DNA of 64,000 bases from Rhizobium oryziradicis. Its GTDB lineage: Bacteria > Pseudomonadota > Alphaproteobacteria > Rhizobiales > Rhizobiaceae. Below, one piece after another: positions 17,427 through 26,159 of the stretch. Under the pieces are notes generated by a model. That model had not been told where the DNA came from. It ran no database searches and saw only the letters and a program-made list of their open reading frames with translations. The stretch lies in the NCBI RefSeq assembly GCF_001939045.1, contig NZ_MKIM01000017.1, positions 19,562 through 83,561 of the forward strand, in the 5' to 3' direction. Numbering within the stretch: position 1 is the first letter of the stretch; each line of letters begins with the position of its first letter. Both the position numbers and the translations under genes were made by a program.

Positions 17427-19307
17427 TTACATTTTGAACACGCCAACGGCGTGCCTTGCCACGAAATGGCCGGGCGAAACTTCGTGCAGTGCCTCAACAA
17501 CCGGCTCATCGCCTTTTTTGCGCACGGGGCTTGGCAGATCTTCCACGGCAAATTCACGCTTGAGATGGCGGCGGGCCGGATCGGCGATTGGCACAGCCGC
17601 CATCAGCTTTTTGGTGTAAGGATGCTGCGGATTTTCAAAGATGGCGCGGCGCGGACCAATTTCGACAATCTGGCCCAGATACATCACTGCGACGCGATGA
17701 CTGACGCGCTCGACCACAGCCATGTCATGGCTGATGAAGAGGTAGGAAATGCCAAGATCGCGCTGCAATTCCAACAACAGATTGACGATCTGCGCCTGAA
17801 TGGACACATCCAGCGCCGAGACCGATTCATCGGCCACCACCACTTTGGGATTGAGCGCAAGGGCCCGGGCAATGGCGACGCGCTGACGCTGACCGCCGGA
17901 AAATTCATGCGGATAACGCTCAGCGTGGGCGGCCGTCAGCCCCACCCGTTCCAGCAGCCATGCCACGCGCTTGCGTGCTTCTTCGCCCTTGGCAATGCCG
18001 TGGATCAGCAGTGGTTCCATAATGGAAAAACCAACCGTGAGGCGCGGATCGAGCGAGGCGAAAGGATCTTGAAACACCAGCTGAATATTGCGGCGCAGGC
18101 CGCGCAATTCGGTTGCGGGCAGGTCCAGCACATTGCGGCCATCAAATTCGACATTGCCGCTCTGGCTATCGACCAGACGCAGCAAGGAACGGCCGGTGGT
18201 GGATTTGCCACAACCCGATTCTCCCACCAGCGCCAATGTCTCGCCGGGATAAAGATCAAAACTGACCTTTTCGACGGCATGCACATAACGATCAATTCGA
18301 TTGAGAAAGCCACGGCGAACCGGAAAACGGGTGACAAGATCCCGCACTTTCAAAATCGGCGGCAGATCAAAGCGGGCTGGCGGTTGCTCAGCGGTCACAG
18401 TTGTTGCATCTGCTCCGACCAGATCAAAGGCGCGTGGTCCTTCGGTGCCTGCCATGGCTCCAAGGCGCGGCACTGCGGCCAGAAGGGCTTTGGTGTAGGG
18501 GTGTTTCGGCTGTTCAAACACCTCTTTGGAAGCACCGTGCTCGACCTTTTCGCCCTGGCACATCACCAGAACCCGATCAGCAATTTCGGCCACCACGCCC
18601 ATATCATGGGTGATAAACAGCACGCCCATGTTCATGTCATCTTGCAACTGACGGATCATTTGCAAAATTTGCGCCTGCACCGTCACATCAAGCGCGGTCG
18701 TTGGCTCATCAGCAATCAACAGCGAGGGGCGGCAGGCCAGCGCCATGGCAATCATCACCCGCTGGCGCATGCCGCCGGACAATTGATGCGGAAAGCGGCC
18801 AAACACATGGTTTGCCTCGGGAATACGCACCAGATCCAGCATGCGCAAGGCTTCGGCCTTGGCCGCCCCATCGCTCATGTTCTGGTGCAGGCGAAGGGAT
18901 TCGGCAATCTGTTCGCCTGCGGTAAACACCGGGTTGAGCGATGTCATTGGCTCTTGAAAAATCATGGCAATATCAGCGCCGCGGATATTGCGCATGGTTG
19001 GCGCATTCGCCGTTGCCAGATCCAGCACCGGGCCTTTTGCCGGGCGAAACAGCATCGAGCCGCTGTCGATCCGCCCGCCACCATGCTCGATGAGGCGCAT
19101 CAACGCGAGAGATGTCACGGACTTGCCGGAACCGGATTCACCGACAATCGCCAGAGTTTCACCACGACCCACGTCAAAACTGACATTGCGCACGGCGCGA
19201 ACCCGCCCTTCGGATGTGGCAAAGGACACCGTCAAATCATCGACCGCCAAGACCTGATTGTCCAGCAGAGAGGGAGCGGCGTGAAGCAAAGAAGCGGGAG
19301 AGGTCAT
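17427..19307 (-). CDS. gsiA: Double ATP-binding protein of the peptide/glutathione importer
   Basis: 626-residue fusion of two ABC ATPases, as in E. coli GsiA (about 623). The first domain has Walker [10 protein letters not shown], signature LSGGMRQR and Walker [13 protein letters not shown]. The second has [17 protein letters not shown] and [12 protein letters not shown]. Each domain is followed by the oligopeptide-transporter C-terminal region ([17 protein letters not shown] and [16 protein letters not shown]). Similarity to GsiA runs end to end. Note Ser in place of Pro after the Walker B glutamate of domain two (DESVSALD). It lies 37 bp downstream of the RpiR gene, which suggests co-transcription. 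Confidence 0.92.
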   Translation of the reverse strand: MTSPASLLHAAPSLLDNQVLAVDDLTVSFATSEGRVRAVRNVSFDVGRGETLAIVGESGSGKSVTSLALMRLIEHGGGRIDSGSMLFRPAKGPVLDLATANAPTMRNIRGADIAMIFQEPMTSLNPVFTAGEQIAESLRLHQNMSDGAAKAEALRMLDLVRIPEANHVFGRFPHQLSGGMRQRVMIAMALACRPSLLIADEPTTALDVTVQAQILQMIRQLQDDMNMGVLFITHDMGVVAEIADRVLVMCQGEKVEHGASKEVFEQPKHPYTKALLAAVPRLGAMAGTEGPRAFDLVGADATTVTAEQPPARFDLPPILKVRDLVTRFPVRRGFLNRIDRYVHAVEKVSFDLYPGETLALVGESGCGKSTTGRSLLRLVDSQSGNVEFDGRNVLDLPATELRGLRRNIQLVFQDPFASLDPRLTVGFSIMEPLLIHGIAKGEEARKRVAWLLERVGLTAAHAERYPHEFSGGQRQRVAIARALALNPKVVVADESVSALDVSIQAQIVNLLLELQRDLGISYLFISHDMAVVERVSHRVAVMYLGQIVEIGPRRAIFENPQHPYTKKLMAAVPIADPARRHLKREFAVEDLPSPVRKKGDEPVVEALHEVSPGHFVARHAVGVFKM

Positions 19308-19344
19308 GGGCGATACGCTCAGTCAGAAATTGGCAGAGAAGAGA

Positions 19345-20283
19345 TCAGCTAAGATCGGCGTCATCGTCTGGGATGTCATCGATCAAGGCGGGCTTGGCAG
19401 AGGCTCGAAAGGCGTTTGAATGCCCTCCATGCAAATAGGGAAGCACGGTATCGGCAAGCTCTGTTGCCGCTTGCATGGAGCGGCCTGATGCATGGGCAAC
19501 GGCTGCCGTCAACGCCTCGATCAGTGCCAGAGCACTCGCCTCGCAATTGGCAAAATGCGCACTTTCCACATGGGCAAACAGCGTCATGGTGGCGTGGGCA
19601 ACCAGCGGCGAGCTGGCATTGTCGGTGAGGGCCAGCACGTGCGCGCCCGCATCAGCCATGCGCTTTGACAGGGTGATTGTGTCGGCCATATAGCGCGGAA
19701 AGGCGATTGCCACGACCAGATCACCGGGCTTTATGCCACGCAGCGACCGGGCTGCGAAAGAGGCACCTTCAATATTGGCCAGCAGCCGCACATCATCACA
19801 AAACAGATCGAGCCGCCGTAGCAGCAGGCCGCCGTGCCATGCGCTGCTGCCAAGCCCGATAATATAGATGCGCCGTGCAGACAAAATGGCATCAACCGCC
19901 TGCGCCAAAACATCAAAGTCCAGTGCCTGGCGGGTGCGCTCCACATTGCGCGCCATGGTCGCCAGCGTGTCGGCAAACACGTCGGCGGGGCGAATGGATT
20001 GCTGCGGCTTTGCACGTAACTTTTCTACCGGTGCCAATGCCGACTCATAGCCGAGCACCAGATCGGCGCGAAATTGTGCATAGCCCGAAAAGCCAAGTGC
20101 GCGGGCAAACCGATTGACCGTCGGCACGGACACCCCAACAATTTCAGCAAGATCTTCAGCCGGCATGGCGGCGACCCGCAAAGGGTAATCCAGCACATAA
20201 TCCGCGATCTGCCGATGGGCAGGCGACAGCGTGGCGTGAATTATCCGCTGGGAAATCGACATGCGGTCTTGGGATGACGTCAT
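19345..20283 (-). CDS. RpiR/MurR-family regulator
   Basis: 312-residue regulator with an N-terminal RpiR helix-turn-helix domain (about residues 8-85; the recognition region reads AEDLAEIVGVSVPTVNRFARALGFSGYAQFR). The C-terminal SIS sugar-phosphate isomerase fold (about 125-260) includes ARRIYIIGLGSSAWHGG. SIS domains usually bind phosphosugars or amino sugars, so the inducer may be a cell-wall-derived compound, which would fit the D-aminopeptidase downstream. It heads the gsi run on this strand and is divergent from ytfQ. Confidence 0.85.
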   Translation of the reverse strand: MTSSQDRMSISQRIIHATLSPAHRQIADYVLDYPLRVAAMPAEDLAEIVGVSVPTVNRFARALGFSGYAQFRADLVLGYESALAPVEKLRAKPQQSIRPADVFADTLATMARNVERTRQALDFDVLAQAVDAILSARRIYIIGLGSSAWHGGLLLRRLDLFCDDVRLLANIEGASFAARSLRGIKPGDLVVAIAFPRYMADTITLSKRMADAGAHVLALTDNASSPLVAHATMTLFAHVESAHFANCEASALALIEALTAAVAHASGRSMQAATELADTVLPYLHGGHSNAFRASAKPALIDDIPDDDADLS

Positions 20284-20581
20284 GGATGCGCCTCGGGCTG
20301 AAGGTGTGAGACTTGATTTAAAAATATCATGGCGAAACCAGTATAGATATTTTTAGATCAATCAAGGGGAATGTGCGCGCTTTCTGTGCATTCAAAGTGG
20401 TTGCGATTTTTTTGTGCGATGCGATAGGAAATGCTGCGGCAAAGCGAAGGAAAAGATTAAAAATAACGCATGTTGCAGTGCAGCACATATAATACTACTA
20501 ATGCCCTTTACACGGTTTTCAAATCTGCTTATGAATACTGAAGATGCCATTGGAGGTGGTGTCTTTTTTGGGAGGGTTTCA
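20284..20581 (+). promoter_or_regulatory. Divergent rpiR/ytfQ control region with a consensus -10
   Basis: 298 bp between the divergent genes. A perfect TATAAT at 20488-20493 follows CACA and is the best promoter element for ytfQ; no good -35 is seen, so activation or a non-standard -35 is likely. TGCAGTGCA at 20475-20483 is a small palindrome just upstream and a possible operator for the GntR-type regulator of the operon. A GGAGG at about 20571 is the ribosome site for ytfQ. Confidence 0.5.
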
Positions 20582-21544
20582 ATGAATATGATCTGCAAAC
20601 TCGCGCTTGGCGTGAGCATGATGGCGCTTACCTGCTCGACAGCAATGGCGGCAAATCTGACGGTTGGTTTTTCGCAAATCGGTTCAGAGTCCGGTTGGCG
20701 CGCGGCTGAAACTTCGGTCACCAAAATGGAGGCTGAAAAGCGCGGTATCACTTTGAAGTTTGCCGACGCGCAGCAAAAGCAGGAAAACCAGATCAAGGCC
20801 ATCCGTGGCTTTATCGCGCAAGGTGTTGACGCGATTTTGGTGGCTCCTGTTGTGGCCACCGGCTGGGAAGCGGTGTTGAATGAAGCCAAGGAAGCGAAAA
20901 TTCCGGTCATTCTTCTCGACCGCGGCATCGATGCGCCGCAGGATCTTTACCTGACATCGGTTGCATCCGATCAGGTCAAGGAAGGCCGTGTTGCGGGTGA
21001 CTGGCTGGTCAAGGCGGTTGGCGACAAGGCCTGCAAAGTGGTCGAGTTGCAGGGCACGGTTGGCTCAACGCCTGCCATTAACCGCAAGAAGGGCTTTGAA
21101 GAAGCCATTGCCAAACACCCCAACATCACCATTGTGCGCAGCCAGACAGGCGATTTCACCCGCGCCAAGGGCAAGGAAGTGATGGAAGGCTTCTTGAAGG
21201 CCGAAAATGGCGGCAAGGACATTTGCGCCATGTATGCCCACAACGACGATATGGCCGTGGGTGGCATTCAGGCGATCAAGGATGCTGGCCTGAAGCCAGG
21301 CAAGGACATCAAGGTGGTTTCCATTGATGGCGTGCCGGATATTTTCTCGGCCATGGCCGCAGGTGAAGCCAACGCGAGCGTTGAATTGACACCAAACATG
21401 GCAGGTCCAGCCTTTGACGCGCTTGCTGCCTATCTCAAGGACGGCAAAAAGCCTGAGAAGTTCATCATCACCGAGTCCAAGCTCTACACCCCTGCGGATG
21501 ATCCAAAGGGCGAATATGAGCGCCGCAAGGGCCTCGGCTACTAA
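20582..21544 (+). CDS. ytfQ: Sugar-binding protein YtfQ (galactofuranose type)
   Basis: Periplasmic type I sugar-binding protein, 320 residues. The signal peptide ends ...STAMAANL and the mature part starts LTVGFSQIGSESGWRAAET, which tracks E. coli YtfQ almost residue by residue; MAGPAFDALAAYLKDGK near the end also matches. The ATG at 20582 has GGAGG upstream; the longer frame from 20414 is a spurious extension. It should capture galactofuranose or a related sugar for YtfR/YtfT/YjfF. Ligand is inferred from homology. Confidence 0.92.
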   Translation: MNMICKLALGVSMMALTCSTAMAANLTVGFSQIGSESGWRAAETSVTKMEAEKRGITLKFADAQQKQENQIKAIRGFIAQGVDAILVAPVVATGWEAVLNEAKEAKIPVILLDRGIDAPQDLYLTSVASDQVKEGRVAGDWLVKAVGDKACKVVELQGTVGSTPAINRKKGFEEAIAKHPNITIVRSQTGDFTRAKGKEVMEGFLKAENGGKDICAMYAHNDDMAVGGIQAIKDAGLKPGKDIKVVSIDGVPDIFSAMAAGEANASVELTPNMAGPAFDALAAYLKDGKKPEKFIITESKLYTPADDPKGEYERRKGLGY

Positions 21545-21559
21545 GTGTTTCGAAAAAGA

Positions 21560-21587
21560 CCGCGCTGGAACACCAGCGCGGTTATTT
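21560..21587 (+). terminator. Intrinsic terminator/attenuator between ytfQ and ytfR
   Basis: 9-bp GC-rich stem CCGCGCTGG/CCAGCGCGG (21560-21568 and 21573-21581) with a 4-nt loop, followed by TTATTTTTT. This has the form of a rho-independent terminator but sits inside the operon, so partial read-through would give much more ytfQ than ytfR message. Confidence 0.8.
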
Positions 21588-21590
21588 TTT

Positions 21591-21630
21591 CAGGATGCTT
21601 CCTTAAGATGCAGGATGTCTCCTTAAGATT
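21591..21630 (+). repeat. Two-copy 20-bp tandem repeat before ytfR
   Basis: CAGGATGCTTCCTTAAGATG at 21591-21610 is followed directly by a second copy at 21611-21630 with three differences. It lies between the attenuator and the ytfR start. Each copy contains an ATG in a poor context. Likely a small local duplication without established function. Confidence 0.7.
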
Positions 21631-21640
21631 GAGTGGCGAG

Positions 21641-23179
21641 ATGACGAAAAGCGAAACAGCCGTGCTTGCGGCAAAGGGCATCACCAAGACATTCGGAAGT
21701 CAGGTGGCGCTGAACAATGTCGATATCCAGTTTCAACCGGGCGAAGTTCATGCCCTTTTGGGTGAAAATGGTGCCGGCAAATCCACCTTGATCAAGATCC
21801 TCACCGGCGCTTATTCGCCTGATGGTGGTTTGGTGTTGGTCGATGGCGAGGCCATGAGCTTCTCAACACCGCAGCAGGCGCAAAGTGCCGGCATTGGCAC
21901 GGTCTATCAAGAAGTCAATCTTCTGCCCAATATGACGGTGGCCGACAATCTCTTCATTGGACGGCAACCTCGCCGGTTTGGTCTCGTTGACACTCGCAGC
22001 ATGGAGCGCCAGGCGCGCACCATTCTTGCCGGTTATGGCCTTGATATTGACGTGCGGGCAGAGCTTTCGACATTTTCTGTGGCCGTTCAACAAATCATCG
22101 CCATTGCACGCGCGGTGGAGTTGTCTGGCAAAGTGCTCATTCTGGACGAGCCAACCGCCAGTCTTGATCGCTCTGAAGTGCTGAAGCTGTTTGAAATTGT
22201 GCGCAGCCTCAAGGCCAGAGGTTTGGCTATTGTTTTTATCACTCATTTTCTGGATCAGGTTTTTGAACTGTGCGATCGCGTGACCGTGTTGCGCAATGGC
22301 TGCCTTGTGGGCAGCGAGGCAATCAATGGCCTCGATCGCACCAAGGTGGTTCGCATGATGCTGGGCAAGGATGTGTCCTTGCACTTCGATGCCGTGGCGG
22401 GTGTCGAGGCGGAGGCGGGCGAAAGCATGATGCAGTTCGAGCAGTACGGACTGGATGGCAAAGTCGCGCCTTTCGCGTTGAATATCCGCAAAGGCGAGGT
22501 GATTGGCGTGGCCGGTCTGCTTGGCTCGGGACGTACGGAAATGGCGCGGCTGATGTTTGGCATTGATGTTGCCAGCACCGGCGAATTGAAAGTCGATGGC
22601 AAGGCCTTGCGCGTGCGCTCTCCGCGGGATGCCATTGATCTCGGCTTTGGCTTTTGCCCGGAAGACCGTCGTGCCGACGGTATTTTTGGTGACCTGTCGG
22701 TGCGCGAAAATATTATCATCGCCATGCAGGCCAAGCTGGGCTGGTTCCGGGCGCTGAGCCGCGACGAACAGATGGAAATCGCCGGACAGTTTATCGAGGC
22801 GCTGGACATTCGCACGGCGTCTGCAGAATTGCCGATCAAACTGCTCTCCGGCGGTAATCAGCAAAAGGTTATTCTGGCGCGCTGGCTGGCAACCGATCCA
22901 CGGTTTCTCATTCTGGACGAGCCCACGCGCGGTATCGATGTGGGAGCACACGCCGAAATCGTCCGCATGATCAGCCGTTTGCGCGAAGATGGTTTGGCCT
23001 TGATCGTCATCTCCTCAGAGCTGGACGAGGTGGTTGGCTATTCATCGCGCATTGTGGTGATGAGGGATCGCAAAATGGTGGCCGAGCTTCACGGGGCCGA
23101 CATCACACCCGACGTCATCGTGCAAACCATTGCTGCCCAGCCAGACGGGGCCACCCAGCCAGAAGGGGCTGTTGCATGA
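21641..23179 (+). CDS. ytfR: Sugar ABC importer ATPase YtfR
   Basis: Carbohydrate ATPase of the CUT2 type, 512 residues with two ABC domains. Domain one has Walker A GENGAGKST and Walker B VLILDEPTASLD. Domain two is degenerate at Walker A (GLLGSGRTE, as normal for this family) but keeps the signature LSGGNQQKV and Walker B FLILDEPTRGID. The ATG at 21641 begins the family-like N-terminus; in-frame ATGs upstream lie in the tandem repeat. It powers uptake with YtfT and YjfF and overlaps ytfT by 4 bp. Confidence 0.9.
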   Translation: MTKSETAVLAAKGITKTFGSQVALNNVDIQFQPGEVHALLGENGAGKSTLIKILTGAYSPDGGLVLVDGEAMSFSTPQQAQSAGIGTVYQEVNLLPNMTVADNLFIGRQPRRFGLVDTRSMERQARTILAGYGLDIDVRAELSTFSVAVQQIIAIARAVELSGKVLILDEPTASLDRSEVLKLFEIVRSLKARGLAIVFITHFLDQVFELCDRVTVLRNGCLVGSEAINGLDRTKVVRMMLGKDVSLHFDAVAGVEAEAGESMMQFEQYGLDGKVAPFALNIRKGEVIGVAGLLGSGRTEMARLMFGIDVASTGELKVDGKALRVRSPRDAIDLGFGFCPEDRRADGIFGDLSVRENIIIAMQAKLGWFRALSRDEQMEIAGQFIEALDIRTASAELPIKLLSGGNQQKVILARWLATDPRFLILDEPTRGIDVGAHAEIVRMISRLREDGLALIVISSELDEVVGYSSRIVVMRDRKMVAELHGADITPDVIVQTIAAQPDGATQPEGAVA

Positions 23180-24225
23180 AAATCTCATCACTTTCCGTTT
23201 TCATGAAACCGCAATTTGCAGCATTGGCGACCGTGCTTTTGCTCAATTGGCTGGTGTTTCCGGGCTTTTTTGACATTGCCTGGCGTGACGGCCGCCTGTT
23301 TGGCAGCCTGGTTGACGTGTTAAATCGCGGAGCACCCGTGGCCATTCTGGCCATTGGTATGACAGCGATTATTGCCACCCGTGGCATTGATTTGTCCGTG
23401 GGCGCGGTCATGGCCGTCGCCGGTGCCGTGGCCGCCACCTGTGCGGTGGCCGGTCAGCCGTTGGTGGTCACGCTTCTGGCATCCTTGTCTGTTGGCGTCT
23501 TGTGCGGGTTGTGGAATGGTGCCTTGGTGGCCTATCTCGGCATCCAGCCCTTTGTGGCAACGCTGGTATTGATGGTGGCGGGCCGAGGGCTTGCGCAGTT
23601 GATCACCTCTGGCTCGATTGTCACCTTCACCGATCCGGCGTTGGTTTTCGTCGGCACGGGGTCGGTGCTGGGCTTGCCCATGCCGGTGGTGATTGCCTTT
23701 GTGTTGATGCTGGCGACCCATATTTTTATGCGCCGCAGCGCTGTTGGCCTGTTTATCGAGGCGATTGGTACCAATCTTTCCGCCGCCAATTACACGGGCT
23801 TGCGCAGCCGCACCCTGATTGTTGCGGTTTATGCTTTTGGCGGGTTGTGTGCGGGCATTGCCGGAACTATTGCTGCGGCTGACATTCGCGGTGCCGATGC
23901 CAACAACGCAGGTTTGTGGTTGGAGCTGGACGCCATTCTGGCTGTGGTGATTGGCGGAACCTCGCTGCTGGGGGGGCGCTTTTCCATCCCCATGTCCGTG
24001 TTGGGGGCTGTGATTATTCAAGCCATGAACACCGGCATTCTTGTGTCTGGCCTGCGGCCAGAGTTTAACCTCATCGTCAAGGCCATGGTGATCATCGTCA
24101 TTCTTGTGCTGCAATCGGATCGAGTGGCAACGCTGATGGGTTTTTGGGCCCAGCGAAAAATGCCTGTAGCATCTCATAAAGTTCAGACTTCGGAAAAAAT
24201 TCAGACTTCGGAGAAGGCAGGATGA
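23176..24225 (+). CDS. ytfT: Sugar ABC importer permease YtfT
   Basis: CUT2/BPD_transp_2 family membrane protein of 349 residues with about ten hydrophobic segments. Family marks are the ATRGIDLSVGAVMAV loop and LDAILAVVIGGTSLLGGRFS. The C-terminal tail carries a small internal duplication, VQTSEKIQTSEKAG. Translation is coupled to ytfR by overlap of ATG and stop. It forms the membrane pair with YjfF. Confidence 0.9.
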   Translation: MKISSLSVFMKPQFAALATVLLLNWLVFPGFFDIAWRDGRLFGSLVDVLNRGAPVAILAIGMTAIIATRGIDLSVGAVMAVAGAVAATCAVAGQPLVVTLLASLSVGVLCGLWNGALVAYLGIQPFVATLVLMVAGRGLAQLITSGSIVTFTDPALVFVGTGSVLGLPMPVVIAFVLMLATHIFMRRSAVGLFIEAIGTNLSAANYTGLRSRTLIVAVYAFGGLCAGIAGTIAAADIRGADANNAGLWLELDAILAVVIGGTSLLGGRFSIPMSVLGAVIIQAMNTGILVSGLRPEFNLIVKAMVIIVILVLQSDRVATLMGFWAQRKMPVASHKVQTSEKIQTSEKAG

Positions 24226-25196
24226 ACCCGCGCTATCGGCCTTTGGCAGCCACCACACTTATTTTCATTGTCGCCTATACGCTGTGTGTCATGCGCTATC
24301 CGGCGATGTTTTCAACCCGTGTCTTTGGTAATTTCCTCACCGATAATGCGTTTCTGGGCATTGCGGCGGTGGGGGCAACCTTTGTCATTCTCTCCGGCGG
24401 TATTGATCTTTCCATCGGTGCCGTGATTGGCCTGACCGGCGTGGTCGCGGCCATGCTGATCAACAAGGGTATTGATCCGCTGATCGTGTTTGCCTTGGTG
24501 CTGGTGATGGCCGCCTGCTTTGGCGCGATCATGGGTGCGGTGATTTATTTTCTGAAAGTGCCGTCTTTCATTGTCACGCTGGCTGGCATGTTTTTGGCGC
24601 GGGGCATTGCCTCGGTGCTCACGCAGGATTCTCTGCCGATCAACAGCCCGCTCTATGAGACTATTTCCTCCATGTATATTCACCTGCCCGGCGGTGGTCG
24701 CTTGAGCGCGATCGGGCTTTTGATGCTGGCCGTGTTTGTTGTCTGCGGCTTCATTGCCCACCGTACGCGCTTTGGCTCCTATATCTATGCGCTGGGGGGC
24801 AATCCAACCTCTGCGGCATTGATGGGGGTGCCCACCGGGCCGGTCACGGTTGGTATCTATGCCCTTTCTGCCATGCTTTCCGGTTTGGCAGGCATTGTCT
24901 ATTCGCTCTACACATCGGCGGGCTATCCACTTGCCGCCGTTGGCATCGAGCTTGACGCCATTGCGGCTGTGGTGATAGGCGGCACGCTGCTCACCGGCGG
25001 TTACGGGTTTATTTTTGGCACCCTGATCGGCGTGATGTTACAGGGGCTAGTGCAGACCTATATTGTGTTCGACGGAACACTTTCGAGCTGGTGGACAAAA
25101 ATTGCAATCGGTGCCCTGTTGTTCATGTTCATCCTGCTGCAAAAACTGGTCTTTCACGCAGGTGGGCGCTCGCGGCAGAAAAAGGCTGCGGTATGA
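24222..25196 (+). CDS. yjfF: Sugar ABC importer permease YjfF
   Basis: Second CUT2 permease, 324 residues. TDNAFLGIAAVGATFVILSGGIDLSIG, PGGGRLSAIGLLMLAV and FDGTLSSWWTKIAIG all follow E. coli YjfF closely, which fixes this as the YtfT partner rather than a ribose-type permease. It overlaps ytfT by 4 bp and the regulator gene by 4 bp, so the last three genes are translationally coupled. Confidence 0.92.
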   Translation: MNPRYRPLAATTLIFIVAYTLCVMRYPAMFSTRVFGNFLTDNAFLGIAAVGATFVILSGGIDLSIGAVIGLTGVVAAMLINKGIDPLIVFALVLVMAACFGAIMGAVIYFLKVPSFIVTLAGMFLARGIASVLTQDSLPINSPLYETISSMYIHLPGGGRLSAIGLLMLAVFVVCGFIAHRTRFGSYIYALGGNPTSAALMGVPTGPVTVGIYALSAMLSGLAGIVYSLYTSAGYPLAAVGIELDAIAAVVIGGTLLTGGYGFIFGTLIGVMLQGLVQTYIVFDGTLSSWWTKIAIGALLFMFILLQKLVFHAGGRSRQKKAAV

Positions 25197-25939
25197 TTGA
25201 GCCGGGGAGCCTTCTGCGCTCCCTGTCCGGACGGGTCACAGCGCGCAATTTTCACTCTCATGTCATCAATGAGCTGGGTGCCGGTGTCATCTCTGGCCGG
25301 TTTCCGGTTGGCTCCATCCTGCCCAATGATGCCGCCTTGATGGATGAATTCGCCGTTTCCCGCACGGTGTTGCGTGAAGCGCTCAAAACACTGGAGGCCA
25401 AAGGGCTGGTTGAAGCCCGCCCCAAAGTCGGCACCAAAGTTGTGAAGCAAAGCCGATGGAGCCTTTATGACGCGCAAGTCTTGGCATGGTGTCTCGAGGC
25501 CGGGCCTGACGAAGAGTTTCTTCGCGGGCTGCACAATGTGCGGCATGCGCTGGAACCTCAGGCGGCCAGCGATGCGGCGTCCCATCACTCAGGCGATCAG
25601 ATTCGCTTGATGCATTATTGGCTGCGCCAGATGGAGCTTGCGCTCAACGAGCCCCAGAGTTTTTGTCTGGCGGATTTCGAATTGCATCGCATTATTGCCG
25701 AAGCGGCGCGCAATCCATTTATTCGCGCCCTGCAAGGCGTGATCGAACTGTCCCACGCTTTGGCGTATCGCACCATTGTGCATGAACAACATGTGGTGGA
25801 CCTCACGCCCGTCTTCCAGAAGCATTATCAATTGGTGGGTGCAATTGAGCGGGGTCTCGCGTCTGAGGCAGGTTTGGCCATGACCGCGACGATAGAACAG
25901 GACGTTCAAATGGCGATTGATTTTCCTCCCAGCCGTTAA
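25193..25939 (+). CDS. GntR-family regulator, FadR/FCD subfamily
   Basis: 248-residue regulator with an N-terminal GntR winged helix (about residues 20-85, containing LPNDAALMDEFAVSRTVLREALKTLEAKGLV) and a C-terminal all-helical FCD ligand domain with the DFELHRIIAEAARNPFI metal/ligand motif region. The ATG overlaps the yjfF stop (ATGA), so it is the last gene of the ytf operon and very probably its own regulator. Members of this group often sense sugar acids such as galactonate, which fits a galactofuranose importer. Confidence 0.85.
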   Translation: MIEPGSLLRSLSGRVTARNFHSHVINELGAGVISGRFPVGSILPNDAALMDEFAVSRTVLREALKTLEAKGLVEARPKVGTKVVKQSRWSLYDAQVLAWCLEAGPDEEFLRGLHNVRHALEPQAASDAASHHSGDQIRLMHYWLRQMELALNEPQSFCLADFELHRIIAEAARNPFIRALQGVIELSHALAYRTIVHEQHVVDLTPVFQKHYQLVGAIERGLASEAGLAMTATIEQDVQMAIDFPPSR

Positions 25940-26159
25940 GCCCAGCCGTCAAGCATTGTCTCAGTAGACAATCCGAAGTGTGGTAATAGGGCCGCACTTC
26001 ACGTTGGCAAAATCCGATACCACTTGAATTTCCTCTGAAGACGGGCCATTAAAGCCCGATATGCGGGTGGCTCCGTTGGAATCTGTTGCTCGCCAAGAGC
26101 AGGCATTGAATTTTGAAATGCGCAACTTGCTGATTGCTGCATTGAAGGACTGAAACTGT

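Noticed and set aside
17376..19352. 658-residue plus-strand open frame
   Set aside because: It is antisense to gsiA, whose two complete ABC domains explain the region.
21863..22951. 362-residue minus-strand open frame
   Set aside because: It is antisense to ytfR, which has full ATPase motifs.
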